Made by a program: the position numbers and the translations under genes. The notes beneath the pieces are model-generated. The model ran no database searches, was not told the DNA's origin, and saw only the letters and a program-made list of their open reading frames with translations. Of a stretch of 64,000 nt of DNA, positions 27,201-35,966 are shown one piece after another (positions within the stretch are counted from its first letter, which is position 1; the number at the start of each line of letters is the position of its first letter). The DNA is from Fibrobacterota bacterium (GTDB lineage Bacteria; Fibrobacterota; Chitinivibrionia; Chitinivibrionales; Chitinispirillaceae): the NCBI GenBank assembly GCA_023436145.1, contig JAEZKP010000017.1, positions 1 to 64,000 of the forward strand, read 5' to 3'.

Positions 27201-28004
27201 ACCAGATCAGGTGACAAAAGATTTATTCGATGGCAAAGTTCAACCCTTTCTGATCAATCCGGAAATATTGTTCACATTATCACCACCGGTACAGATATCA
27301 CCAATCGCAAAATGCTCCAGGAACAACTCTCTGCCAGCTACCGTGAAATGGAATCTTTCTCCTACTCCATTTCTCATGATCTGCGCGGACCTTTAGGTAT
27401 CATTAAAGGATTTGTTGATATACTTTACGAAGATTACTGCGGCATTCTTGGTGAAGAGGGGTGTGGTTACCTTAAACTGGTAAATGATAATGTATCCAAA
27501 ATTCAGCAATTGATTACAAGTCTGCTTAATCTCTCAAGAGTGGGAAGACAGGAAATTAAGAGAGAAAAGCTAAATTTAAGCCGTATAATAAAAGAAATTC
27601 TTCAGGAGCTCATAAGACAAGATTCCCAACGTAAAGTTAACATAATAATAAAGCCAAATGTCTTTGCAATTGCAGATCCTCATCTGATTCAACTGGCTCT
27701 GGAAAATCTTCTGCGGAATGCCTGGAAATTTTCCTCAAAAAAAGAGACTACCCGTATAGAATTTGGATATGATATGCGTAATGGGAAAAAAATTTTCTTT
27801 ATAAAAGATAATGGTGCCGGATTTGACATGAAATTTGTCGAGAAAATTTTCCAACCATTTCAGCGAATACACAAAGAAAAGGAATTCAGCGGAACAGGTA
27901 TAGGTTTATCTATTGTATTACAGGTTATAAAGCGTCACCATGGAAAATTATGGGCAATTGGAGAAAAGGACAAGGGAGCTACATTCTATTTTACTCTGGA
28001 CTAA
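24291..28004 (+). CDS. Hybrid sensor histidine kinase: receiver domain, seven PAS domains, HisKA, HATPase
   Basis: 1237 aa with no membrane segment, so probably cytoplasmic. Residues 1-120 resemble a response-regulator receiver with D10, phospho-acceptor-like D45 (LFITDIQT) and K96. Seven PAS domains follow, roughly at 125-250, 262-375, 380-495, 505-625, 632-745, 755-870 and 880-1000. The HisKA box SISHDLRGPL has the phosphorylated His near 1029, and the HATPase_c has N (NLLRNAWKFS), G1 (DNGAGFD) and G2 (GTGIGLS) boxes. It probably integrates several redox or small-molecule cues. Its partner regulator is not in the window. AGAGGA precedes the ATG, and a structured leader lies upstream. Confidence 0.92.
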   Translation: MNTICLLLTDKIYQKQLKESLIGQYVIVDYNEDITEQSFDLFITDIQTLEQFDYQIRQLRQNISPVCIPVLLTISSEKDRFANQSLMEIVDDTADKDIDISLLLMRIRALLRINNLSRELHEQKINVYENNVFKTILAHLPLDLLVVKYPDAQIIAMSNHLRNFIGNIEGQSAYNSTVDNSFHQPGKSTSDKKSLPIYRALEKNELVSNEEWILEKDGGKKRFLQINASPILGSSGKVEGAVIIGLDITRHNQIQNELKAERQLLETLIENIPVMIKLYDQQMNIVHVNQTFQILTGWSDVDAREKNLMELAYPDQEYRQMVARYMLSRPTGFTDFKMRTSNGKTLDSSWSFIRTADGRLVGIGIDITERKKNEEMLYRTHQKYRDLFNSIDEGYCIIKIIFDSHGHPFDFNFLEVNKSFTMQTGIKEPVGRCMREIEPSIEKEWIEIFGNVSLTGKPARFTKELKLLNRWFDVYAFSLGALENQQVAVVFNDVSGRIASEIALRESEDRFHTLADNISQLAWMATPQGEIFWFNKRWYEFTGTDYETMKKEGLKRIIHSDHLDHVLHSFQKALQSGSPWENTFLMLRSDGKYCWFLTRAMPIRDRSGTITRWFGTNTDISEIKQVQEELSISAQRFERIISSQIIGTCISDLKGNILYANDYFLNTIGYSRDDLDKHVITWQKITPPEYYSMDIESFEKMQRSGSIKPYEKEYIRQDNSRVWILLAATTLPGPQEQVLVFALDVTDRKKALIEAQNRRAEIEAILSSFPDGYIIYDNEGNILQMNNLAAKITGISTVGTALSGTEHLQKSLTLMTADGQPFPADMTPNNRALHGETIRNEIVCVKRPDREYWISVSASPISADGLNGAIMEFSDITKMYNLQKQLTEERNFVDAIFETAGALITVMSRDYHFIRFNRACEKLTGYSSAEVNGRSIFDLFILKEEVDLVKNIQQRLLNGETIIEYENHWVTRSGDKRFIRWQSSTLSDQSGNIVHIITTGTDITNRKMLQEQLSASYREMESFSYSISHDLRGPLGIIKGFVDILYEDYCGILGEEGCGYLKLVNDNVSKIQQLITSLLNLSRVGRQEIKREKLNLSRIIKEILQELIRQDSQRKVNIIIKPNVFAIADPHLIQLALENLLRNAWKFSSKKETTRIEFGYDMRNGKKIFFIKDNGAGFDMKFVEKIFQPFQRIHKEKEFSGTGIGLSIVLQVIKRHHGKLWAIGEKDKGATFYFTLD

Positions 28005-28201
28005 TTGATTTTAGCTCGGGCTAACTTTAGTTCATCACCAAAAGACCATAACTCCAGCCTCCAAATATTATTATCTGCTCAAATTGCTATTTCTTTGTTG
28101 AATACTGATATCATACATGCTAAAATGATTCAAAAGGCAAGAAATTCATTCAGGTTTTTCAGGCAGAAAACAATTAAACCAGCCTATTCAGAGGAAGAAT
28201 C

Positions 28202-29452
28202 ATGACTTATGCGTTTTCAGTCATTACTATCGTATCAATTACTTTTTCAGTACATCTGTTCTTTCAACTGAGGAAATTAAAGCACCAAGCTAAGCAAAAA
28301 TCTTTCTGGTACGAGTCGATACTTGATAATCTACCATTTCCCATTTCTGTCACCGATACGCATATGAAATGGACATTCATTAATAAAGCTGCAGAAAATG
28401 TCTGTGGTAAAAAAAGACACCAGGTGATCGGACATCAATGCAGTGAATGGGGTGCAGATATATGCAATACTGATAGATGTGGCATAAAAAGCCTGCAAAG
28501 AGGGCAACAAACCTCTACTTTCACTCAACCAGGGCTTGATATGGATTTTCAGGTTGATTCATTCTATCTGAAGGATAGCTCAGATAAAATTACCGGCCAC
28601 CTGGAAATAGTGATGGATATCTCGGCTATACAGCGGGATTTAAAATATCAGGACAGACAGCTGGCCAGTTTATCTCAAATGCTTGATTCAGTTTCCAAGG
28701 GGGATCTGAAAGTCCAGTTTACTCCGGAAAATGCCGACCGCTACTCAGTTAATACCTTTGAACGATGGACCAGGCTCTCAGATGCGCTCAACAAGACCAT
28801 AAATAGCTTAAGATCTGCAATAACCATGATGTCACAATCTGCAACTTCTCTTTCAGAAAATGCAGATGAAACATCCTCTTCATCTACTCAGATTGCTACT
28901 GCAATTGAAGAGATGACCAGCTCTTTCACTGAAATGTCCCGTTTATTCCAGGATCAGAAATCAATTACCGATCTTACAGTTAACCGGACAAACGAAGTAA
29001 TCACAGCTATCAGAGATCTGCAGAATTCTGCTCACAACATCACCAAAATCGTTGAAACAATAACTGATATTGCAGATCAAACAAATTTACTCGCTCTCAA
29101 TGCAGCAATCGAAGCAGCAAGTGCCGGTGAAACCGGCAGAGGTTTCGCTATTGTTGCCAGTGAAGTCAAGGAACTGGCCAGGCAAACCGCACTGTCTTCT
29201 AAGGAAATTGATAAAATTGTAGAAAACCTCCTCTTAAAGGTTAACTCTCTGCAAGACATATCGCAGGAAGTCAACACAACCGTTTCAGAAAAGCTCAGCA
29301 GTATCTCCCTGGCAGCTGCCACGTCAGTCGAAGAGCAGTCCGTGGTTATTAATCAGATCGCTATTAACGCAAATCAAACCAGTACACGTGGAAACGAACT
29401 TGCCAGACTGAGTCAGGATTTAAAAGCTACGGTAAGCCGTTTTCAGGTTTAA
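28202..29452 (+). CDS. Methyl-accepting chemotaxis protein with cysteine-rich PAS domain
   Basis: 416 aa. There is one N-terminal transmembrane helix (about residues 5-25) and no periplasmic sensor domain. A cytoplasmic PAS domain (about 38-150) contains the cysteine set HQCSEWGADICNTDRCGIKSL. A short HAMP-like segment follows (VSKGDLKVQF). The signalling domain has the conserved hairpin DQTNLLALNAAIEAASAGETGRGFAIVASEVKELA in its usual place. It should signal to CheA/CheW, which are outside the window. The Cys-rich PAS type recurs in anaerobe chemoreceptors and may sense redox state; this is inference. It follows the kinase by 197 bp on the same strand. Confidence 0.9.
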   Translation: MTYAFSVITIVSITFSVHLFFQLRKLKHQAKQKSFWYESILDNLPFPISVTDTHMKWTFINKAAENVCGKKRHQVIGHQCSEWGADICNTDRCGIKSLQRGQQTSTFTQPGLDMDFQVDSFYLKDSSDKITGHLEIVMDISAIQRDLKYQDRQLASLSQMLDSVSKGDLKVQFTPENADRYSVNTFERWTRLSDALNKTINSLRSAITMMSQSATSLSENADETSSSSTQIATAIEEMTSSFTEMSRLFQDQKSITDLTVNRTNEVITAIRDLQNSAHNITKIVETITDIADQTNLLALNAAIEAASAGETGRGFAIVASEVKELARQTALSSKEIDKIVENLLLKVNSLQDISQEVNTTVSEKLSSISLAAATSVEEQSVVINQIAINANQTSTRGNELARLSQDLKATVSRFQV

Positions 29453-29658
29453 ACGATACCATTATGAAGCTATAGCATTCCTGGATTTACTGAAACTCTT
29501 TTTTACCCGACTCCGCAGTTTGAGATAGTCGCAGAAAAGAAAATTATTCGTGTTCTTTACATTATTTATCAGAGTGCGGGCAGGACATACATATTAAATA
29601 CTATACAACATAAGCAATGGGGCAAGTCGAAACGCCACATTGAACAGCATTTTCAGGA

Positions 29659-30381
29659 TCAATCTTCTGAATATTCGATAACAGTAGTAATTTGATGGTT
29701 GCCACCAGAAATGTTGAGCGATACCAGAGTACGATTGTTTCTCCAGGTAGTACGGCAACTTAAAAATCCGATACTCACTGCAAAACCCCATTTGGAAGGA
29801 TCATTAGAATACATTTCGTTTTTCCAATCCATCCTGTCGGAAACCGGAACTCCGTAAATAGGTTTTAAATATTTTTTCAACTCCTCATAATCTCTAAAAT
29901 AGCGGGCTGGATCCACATGATCCTGCTTAATCTTCAGTTCTGCTTTTTTCAGGCAATCCTTCTCAAAAAAATAGATCACCTGACAAGTATACCCCAAAAA
30001 CTCCAGATCATATTGAAGATGTTCATTGTCGCTTTTAATCTGCTTAGCTTTTTCTGCATTTTTTACTTGGGCCTTGCTCATCCCCCAGCGTACGTTTCTG
30101 AAATCGAAACTTGTGTCATTTCTTACTATATCAATTAATGACGTACGACTTTTATCAAGCGGCATTAAAACCTTTCCGGTTACTTCCTGCCCGCCAGATG
30201 TTTCGTTGTTCTTGGAAAAGTGTTCAGATTTTTCAAAGAGTCGCTGTTCCGAAACCGTTGCATATCGCCAGGTACCATTACTGAGAAGAAGCACTCTTTT
30301 CCCGTCAGCTGTAATGGCAGGCTGATCTGCATTTAATTGAACAATCTGAATTCCCGTCACAAAAATCATCAATAATCTCAT
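29659..30381 (-). CDS. Exported protein of unknown function
   Basis: 240 aa. A short hydrophobic N-terminus (MRLLMIFVTGIQIVQLNA) looks like a signal peptide. A stretch ITADGKRVLLLSNGTWRYA follows, a motif seen at the start of several DUF3157-like periplasmic proteins. The C-terminal half (VRWGMSKAQVKNAE, YDLEFLGYTCQVIYFFEKDCLKKAELKI) matches the general pattern of small periplasmic proteins in which an RWGMS-type motif opens a beta-alpha fold. No catalytic motif is visible. AGGG precedes the ATG. It stands alone on the minus strand between plus-strand genes. Confidence 0.6.
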   Translation of the reverse strand: MRLLMIFVTGIQIVQLNADQPAITADGKRVLLLSNGTWRYATVSEQRLFEKSEHFSKNNETSGGQEVTGKVLMPLDKSRTSLIDIVRNDTSFDFRNVRWGMSKAQVKNAEKAKQIKSDNEHLQYDLEFLGYTCQVIYFFEKDCLKKAELKIKQDHVDPARYFRDYEELKKYLKPIYGVPVSDRMDWKNEMYSNDPSKWGFAVSIGFLSCRTTWRNNRTLVSLNISGGNHQITTVIEYSED

Positions 30382-30624
30382 CTTTAACCCTTTTTTTCTT
30401 GCAGTTATCTGCTAATTTTATCTTTAATTATTGCAAAAGGTAAAGAATTTTCTGCCATGTTTATCGTTATTATATAACCGGTACTGTTTTATTCTTGATT
30501 GGTTCTTTTCGGGGTGTTGCCAGTATCTGGTGCCTGGAGTTATTGAATTATACCTTTGTACCTCAGCATTTCTATTCTCCTACCCGGGATAAATCTATTT
30601 TTATGATAGTGAGGGTGAAAAAAA

Positions 30625-32640
30625 ATGAAACAACAATGGTTAAATGAATTAAATCCCAGGCAACTCGAAGCGGTAACCTTTGGAGAAGGGCCTCTGATGG
30701 TCATTGCCGGAGCAGGTAGCGGAAAAACAAAAACACTGGCTTACCGGGTTGCTCATCTTATTTCAAATGGAGTAAATCCGGAGCGGATATTACTGCTTAC
30801 CTTTACCCGCAGGGCAGCCAAAGAAATGCTCAACCGGGCTGCACAGGCAATGAGAAACGACTCCGAACTTACCTCCAGGGTATGGGGAGGCACATTCCAC
30901 GCCATTGCCAACAGGCTGCTTAGAATCTACTGCAATTCCATAGGGCTGCCTCAAGAGTTTACCATCATGGATCAATCCGATGCAGAAGATATGATAGATG
31001 TGATCCGGCATAAAAAAATCGATTCTCAAAAAGGAAGATTTCCCCGTAAAGGAACTTTACTGGCAATCTACTCCAGAAGGATGAACTCAGGTGATGAACT
31101 AGAACCTATAATAAAAAAACTCTTCCCCTGGTGCCATCGCTGGCTTAACGAAATTAAAGTAATTTTCAGAGAATATGTAGACACCAAACAGCAGCAGAAT
31201 ATTCTGGATTATGATGATCTTTTGCAATACTGGTATTATCTTCTTGAAGACCCGGCCATTTCAGATGCCATTTCAGACCGTTTCGATCATATTCTGGTTG
31301 ATGAATATCAGGATACTAACCACCGTCAAGCCGAAATCCTTTTACGTATGAGACAGAAAAAAAAGAACATCATGGTAGTGGGAGATGATGCACAGAGTAT
31401 TTACAGCTTCAGAGCTGCAACAGTGCATAATATCCTCCAGTTCCCGACTCTTTTCCCTGGAACCCATACAGTCAAACTTGAACAGAACTACCGCTCCACA
31501 GAACCTATTCTTACCACTGCCAATCATCTGATTTCCCAGGCCAGACAACGCTTTACCAAAAACCTTTTCACTGTCAGAGAAGGCGGGGATATTCCTAAAA
31601 TAATCACCTGCAAAGATGAACAGCACGAATCAGATATTATAATCGAGAAAATTCTTCACCATTATGAACAGGGTATTGCCCTTCACGACCAGGCTGTACT
31701 TTTCCGCTCCAGCTCTCATTCTGCATCACTGGAACTTGCATTGATGAAAAAAGAAATTCCATTCCATAAACATGGCGGATTGAAATTTCTGGATTCGGCA
31801 CATGTAAAAGATTTCCTGAGTATTATAAGAATTCTGGAGAACCCAAAAGATGAAATTGCCTGGTTCAGAATTCTCAAACTCTTTGATGGTGTCGGCCCGG
31901 CTACTGCATCCGCAATTTATCAGCATTACTCTTCCCATAACTTCTCAATCGATTCTCTCAATACTGCAGTTGTTCAAAAAAACGTACGGATGGACCTGCT
32001 GCGACTCAGAAAACTCATAATTGACAGCTCCGATAAGAGCACTCTCTCACTTACCAGTCAACTTGAACTTATTATTACCTTTTATGCTCCCCTGCTGGAA
32101 AACAACTATGAAAACCCTCAACCACGCCGAAACGACCTGGAACATATGATAGGGCTGGCGAACGGATACCGGTCCAGATCGCAGTTTTTAACCGACCTTA
32201 TACTTGATCCCCCCAGCTCCACCAGCGATTTTGCCGGACCATCGAAAAAAGATGAAGATTATCTGGTGCTCTCCACCATCCATTCGGCAAAAGGGTGTGA
32301 ATGGGATGCAGTGTATCTGATTCATGCTGCCGACGGATGCATCCCATCGGACATGTCAACCGGTTCCGATGATGAACTGGAAGAGGAGCTTCGCTTGACC
32401 TATGTTGCACTGACCAGAGCCAGAAATTATCTGTATGTCAGCTGGCCCATGCGGTTTTATTCCCGTCCCCAGGGCTTTTCCGACCGTCACAACTACTCCC
32501 AATGCTGCCGTTTCTTTAACCCGGGAGTTATAAAGACTATGGAAAAAATTACTGCTGTAGAAATTGAAAATGAAGAACCTGTCAAATCGGTTCAACTTCA
32601 CACGAATATTAAAAACAAAATGAAAAACTTCTGGGACTAG
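30625..32640 (+). CDS. UvrD/Rep-family superfamily 1A DNA helicase
   Basis: 671 aa with all SF1A motifs: Q motif LNPRQLEAV, Walker A AGAGSGKTKTL, Ia LLLTFTRRAAKEM, Walker B/II DEYQDTN, III GDDAQSIYSFRAA, IV LEQNYRST, V STIHSAKGCEWDAVYL and VI YVALTRARNYLYVSW. It is a 3'-5' ATP-dependent helicase of the PcrA/UvrD/Rep type, acting in repair or replication restart. It is ~50-60 residues shorter than PcrA at the C-terminus and lacks the Tudor-like tail, so the specific orthologue is not assigned. GAGGGTG precedes the ATG. It is a single gene. Confidence 0.9.
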   Translation: MKQQWLNELNPRQLEAVTFGEGPLMVIAGAGSGKTKTLAYRVAHLISNGVNPERILLLTFTRRAAKEMLNRAAQAMRNDSELTSRVWGGTFHAIANRLLRIYCNSIGLPQEFTIMDQSDAEDMIDVIRHKKIDSQKGRFPRKGTLLAIYSRRMNSGDELEPIIKKLFPWCHRWLNEIKVIFREYVDTKQQQNILDYDDLLQYWYYLLEDPAISDAISDRFDHILVDEYQDTNHRQAEILLRMRQKKKNIMVVGDDAQSIYSFRAATVHNILQFPTLFPGTHTVKLEQNYRSTEPILTTANHLISQARQRFTKNLFTVREGGDIPKIITCKDEQHESDIIIEKILHHYEQGIALHDQAVLFRSSSHSASLELALMKKEIPFHKHGGLKFLDSAHVKDFLSIIRILENPKDEIAWFRILKLFDGVGPATASAIYQHYSSHNFSIDSLNTAVVQKNVRMDLLRLRKLIIDSSDKSTLSLTSQLELIITFYAPLLENNYENPQPRRNDLEHMIGLANGYRSRSQFLTDLILDPPSSTSDFAGPSKKDEDYLVLSTIHSAKGCEWDAVYLIHAADGCIPSDMSTGSDDELEEELRLTYVALTRARNYLYVSWPMRFYSRPQGFSDRHNYSQCCRFFNPGVIKTMEKITAVEIENEEPVKSVQLHTNIKNKMKNFWD

Positions 32641-32648
32641 TAATTTTA

Positions 32649-32732
32649 GATTTAAGATCTCAGATTGTAGATTTGGGATTCCGGATTTGAGATTTGAGAT
32701 TTGAGATTTGAGATTTGGGATTTGGGATTTGG
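32649..32732 (+). repeat. Heptamer tandem array, twelve units of GATTTGR type
   Basis: Twelve contiguous 7-bp units in phase directly after the helicase stop. The first are degenerate (GATTTAA, GATCTCA, GATTGTA, GATTTGG, GATTCCG). Four perfect GATTTGA units (32684-32711) and three GATTTGG units (32712-32732) follow. The gradient from degenerate to exact suggests recent slippage at one end. The same unit type occurs in the opposite orientation at 23593-23627. Confidence 0.85.
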
Positions 32733-32770
32733 GATTAGCGGAAATAGAGACTAACTAAAGTAAATGTTGC

Positions 32771-32815
32771 GTTACCTATGTCTTGAACCTAAATTGTTAC
32801 CCATGTCCTGAACCT
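32771..32815. repeat. Imperfect 20-bp direct repeat resembling an insertion-sequence end
   Basis: GTTACCTATGTCTTGAACCT (32771-32790) and a copy differing at 2 of 20 positions (32796-32815) are separated by 5 bp. Paired GTTACC(T/C)ATGTC units of this kind resemble, from memory, the subterminal repeats at the ends of IS481-like elements. No transposase or second end is visible, so if correct this is a solo remnant. Confidence 0.45.
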
Positions 32816-32880
32816 GTATCGAGATTCCGTAAACCAACCTGAAAATTGAGATTGGTATCTGCATCCGGATTTTTATTTGG

Positions 32881-34815
32881 TTATTTAACAATCAATCTGG
32901 AATGCTGTTTTTTATAAATCACAGTTGCGCAAAAAGCCAGGAATAGTATTTCTGCACCGATATAAATAAATAGAGTCAATGCACCGGAGGAGGTAAACCC
33001 GTAAGAGTGCAATCCTACTCCCAGTAGATTAACCCCAATCCATGCACTCATCACCAGTACCGCCCCCATTACTGCACCCATGGCATAACCGGTATTTTTA
33101 ATCATGCCTCCCAAGTTGGCATGAATCACAATTAACCCCCATATAATCAGAAGCAGTGCACCATTTTCCTTAGGATCCCAGCCCCAGAATCTCCCCCAGG
33201 CCTGATCTGCCCACATCCCCCCAAACATGGTTCCCACCACTGTAAATAATAAGCCGAAAATAAAAATTCCTTTTAATGCCCTTGATATATTCTGCAATTG
33301 TACCGTATCATTCGATTTTATCATTTTATTGATCAGATAGATATGCCCTACCAGCCCGGCGCCAATATACCCGGCATATCCCAATGATATGGTTACAATA
33401 TGAGTAGTCAACCAGAATGATGAATCCAGTACCGCAACCAGCATCCCCATCGTATCACCATCACCAGCATATTTTCCGGCTATATGAACGAAGAGAAAGC
33501 CGGTGATAGCTGCGGTTATGGTACCAACGGATCCGATTTTAAGCCATTCCAGAACGATTCCGATCATAACGGCAGCCCAGGCTGTAAAAACAAACGTTTC
33601 ATAAAGGTTGGTAACCGGTGGATGAGACATGATTATCATCCGGAAAACAATACCTGTGGTGTGAATTACTACTCCGGTCAGCACAAAAATGAAAGCTGCA
33701 GAGTAAACTTTTTTCCAGGCCAGTGATATTGATAACAAAGATATCAGAGCAGCAAGACCATACAGAATCTTTGCAAAGAGAAACGGCTTCAGCTTGTTAT
33801 AAAAAAGTTCGAGCGATGGATCAGGTAATTTTTCGCCATTTGATGAATATTGCTTAATAAGATCATTGAAGTACATGACTGATTCATCGAATTTTTTCTG
33901 ATCTCCATTCAAATAGGCGTCTCTTATCTGTATCAGATATATCATTGCCCTATCTTTCAAGACAGAAGATTTCTGCTGGTTCACCAATCCCCAGATACCC
34001 AACCATTCACCTTTACTGTTTTTAATGTCGGGAATCAGATAAGGTGGGGAGTTTTCCAGTGATTTTTCCATGTCATACATTTTTCTGGTTAGCTCCACCA
34101 GTGCCAGCTCTTCAGAATTGAGGCTATCAGTTCCTTTCTTCTGTACGTTTATCATTTTTTCAGCAATCAGACCAGCTCTGCTTAATAGCTGAGAATATGA
34201 AATCGGCTGGTTAGCTGGTACTGCCAGATTTAGTGCAAGAGATGAATCTGAGATTTCCAGATATGGTAAAGGTTCAAGTAAACTGAATGCCGACCGGATG
34301 AGAAAATATTCCTGAAGATTGCGATCGGTAGTAACAATTTCCTTGTCGAAAGCAGTCCATTCCTCTCTCTGCTTTTTCATTGCCTCATTTGACAGATGCC
34401 CTAACCGCTCCCTTGCATCATATAGTTCGGAAAAACAGTAACGTCGCCTGGCCCTTGGAGAGATTCCCAATGCATCAGCCACTTCAGGATTGTCGATCAG
34501 AAATATCAGATCATCATTAGCTTCATCTGGGCTCAATAGTACGCGCGAAATCCACTCCAGTGCACTTGAACCACTGACCTTCTGTTTGCCGGAAAACTGA
34601 ATCAGCTTGTTTCTGGCATATGTATCCAGTGGCTTTTTTCGCCCTTCTTCAAGCACAATCAATCTACCCAGAGATTCTACATCAATCTGTTTCCCTCCGG
34701 TTAAAGCCAGAGCAGTCTTATTATACCACCCGAAAATCATTGCAAAAGCAAGTATCCAGGCAGATATTCTTCTGAGATCAATCACTTTACCGCATATGTT
34801 CTTTTTATTATACAT
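32881..34815 (-). CDS. ccsA: Cytochrome c biogenesis protein CcsA/ResC-type, long form
   Basis: About 644 aa. The N-terminal ~350 residues comprise one membrane anchor and a soluble, mostly helical extracytoplasmic region. The C-terminal half has about eight membrane segments with the heme-handling WWD-type motif (WGRFWGWDPKENGALL) and conserved His near SHPPVTNLYETFVF. CcsA and ResB form the System II heme lyase that attaches heme to CxxCH motifs outside the inner membrane. The start is uncertain: ATG 34815 lies 4 nt after the resB stop; an in-frame TTG at 34851 would overlap resB. It is the last gene of the cytochrome cluster. Confidence 0.88.
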   Translation of the reverse strand: MYNKKNICGKVIDLRRISAWILAFAMIFGWYNKTALALTGGKQIDVESLGRLIVLEEGRKKPLDTYARNKLIQFSGKQKVSGSSALEWISRVLLSPDEANDDLIFLIDNPEVADALGISPRARRRYCFSELYDARERLGHLSNEAMKKQREEWTAFDKEIVTTDRNLQEYFLIRSAFSLLEPLPYLEISDSSLALNLAVPANQPISYSQLLSRAGLIAEKMINVQKKGTDSLNSEELALVELTRKMYDMEKSLENSPPYLIPDIKNSKGEWLGIWGLVNQQKSSVLKDRAMIYLIQIRDAYLNGDQKKFDESVMYFNDLIKQYSSNGEKLPDPSLELFYNKLKPFLFAKILYGLAALISLLSISLAWKKVYSAAFIFVLTGVVIHTTGIVFRMIIMSHPPVTNLYETFVFTAWAAVMIGIVLEWLKIGSVGTITAAITGFLFVHIAGKYAGDGDTMGMLVAVLDSSFWLTTHIVTISLGYAGYIGAGLVGHIYLINKMIKSNDTVQLQNISRALKGIFIFGLLFTVVGTMFGGMWADQAWGRFWGWDPKENGALLLIIWGLIVIHANLGGMIKNTGYAMGAVMGAVLVMSAWIGVNLLGVGLHSYGFTSSGALTLFIYIGAEILFLAFCATVIYKKQHSRLIVK

Positions 34816-34819
34816 ATTA

Positions 34820-35920
34820 TTATCGTTTACTTTTGAATCCGCTGATGACAAATCTGAAGATAAAATGATACATTAAACCCACCATTATCATAATTCCGGT
34901 TAAATATGGCACAAAACGGACCGGATTCTCTACAACCGATAGAGTGGAAACCATGCGGCCGTTTTGCATAGAATAACTGGATTGGTAAAAGGTAAGAGAT
35001 TTGTATCTGAATGGCCTGTTCATGGATATAACCGCTTCTCTGTCCAGTTGAGGACCGGTTACTCTTACGCGGCTCTTAAAACTTTTTGCGGTTTGAGTAC
35101 CAGGGTGTTCCTCTTTAGTAAATTTGATAAGCTCAATATGCACAGGAAGCTTGAAATAACCAGGCTGAAGAGAGATCAGAAGCGTGTCACTGCCTAGTAT
35201 ACAATGAGCAGGTGCACCTGCACCACCGTATAAAACTACTCTGGAATTAAGGGTTCCCTCAGCATTGTCATTTTTAACAGATAGAACCAAACCCGGAATG
35301 TTTCTTTCCCGGTTATCTTCAACTCTTTTAGGTTCGATTCTTTCGATATTATGGGGCGAACTCCCGTAAGCTGCACAATTATCATAATTCTGTTCTACTG
35401 AAACCGATATTCCATCTCTGAAAAATGGGATAGCAGACCCTGGTTTCAAGTGTTTAATATTATGGAAACCGGCACTGTTTAACTTATCTTTTTCTTTTTT
35501 AAAGAAAGCGATTTCCCAATCAGATTGTTTTATCGAAACATCTGATTTTTCACCTTCGAAAAGCGAGAGCACCGACTCATCGATCATAAAAGAGGAGAAC
35601 CCTGTACCAACTATCAGGGCCACAGTACCGGTATGCATCAGCAAAATGCCGAACTTTTGTGGTCGTAAAGAGAATCTGCAGACCCCGGAAGCCAAAAGAT
35701 TTACCGCCAATAAAGCTGTAACCGTTTTTACAGCCGGGAAAGGAATTGTCCCTGCTATCAAGAAAAACCAGGAGTCGAAAAAACGCTTCTGCGCGGCGAA
35801 AACTCCATAATCGACCTGATAAAAAGTACCCCAAACCACCAGTATGGAAATTATTAAAAAACAAATAACGGTCAGCTTCATTGAAGCTGCCGTTTTTAAT
35901 AGTATTCTGATAAAACTCAT
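34820..35920 (-). CDS. resB: Cytochrome c biogenesis protein ResB (Ccs1) family
   Basis: 366 aa. Transmembrane segments lie at about residues 15-32, 50-70 and 80-105, then a ~200-residue extracytoplasmic domain, then a final helix near 340. The family pattern is visible: SMKLTVICFLIISILVVWGTFYQ, FFDSWFF, FGILLMHTGTVALIVG and the late RPFRYKSLTFYQSSY. ResB works with CcsA as the System II cytochrome c synthase. It directly precedes ccsA (4-nt gap or overlap, depending on the ccsA start), and its presence next to CxxCH proteins suggests a dedicated maturation pair. Confidence 0.87.
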   Translation of the reverse strand: MSFIRILLKTAASMKLTVICFLIISILVVWGTFYQVDYGVFAAQKRFFDSWFFLIAGTIPFPAVKTVTALLAVNLLASGVCRFSLRPQKFGILLMHTGTVALIVGTGFSSFMIDESVLSLFEGEKSDVSIKQSDWEIAFFKKEKDKLNSAGFHNIKHLKPGSAIPFFRDGISVSVEQNYDNCAAYGSSPHNIERIEPKRVEDNRERNIPGLVLSVKNDNAEGTLNSRVVLYGGAGAPAHCILGSDTLLISLQPGYFKLPVHIELIKFTKEEHPGTQTAKSFKSRVRVTGPQLDREAVISMNRPFRYKSLTFYQSSYSMQNGRMVSTLSVVENPVRFVPYLTGIMIMVGLMYHFIFRFVISGFKSKR

Positions 35921-35966
35921 ATTTATAACTCAAAAATCTAAGTGATCTGAGAGTATCCCCTCTCTA

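Noticed and set aside
28005..28205. 66-codon frame between the kinase and the chemoreceptor
   Set aside because: It starts with TTG immediately after the kinase stop, lacks a ribosome binding site and overlaps the chemoreceptor start. It is probably non-coding spacer.
32649..32732. CRISPR array
   Set aside because: The repeats are 7-bp units with no spacers, so this is a tandem microsatellite-like array. No cas genes are present.
35329..35350. GGTTCGATTC, a tRNA T-loop-like sequence
   Set aside because: It is inside the resB coding region, with no acceptor stem or other arms around it.
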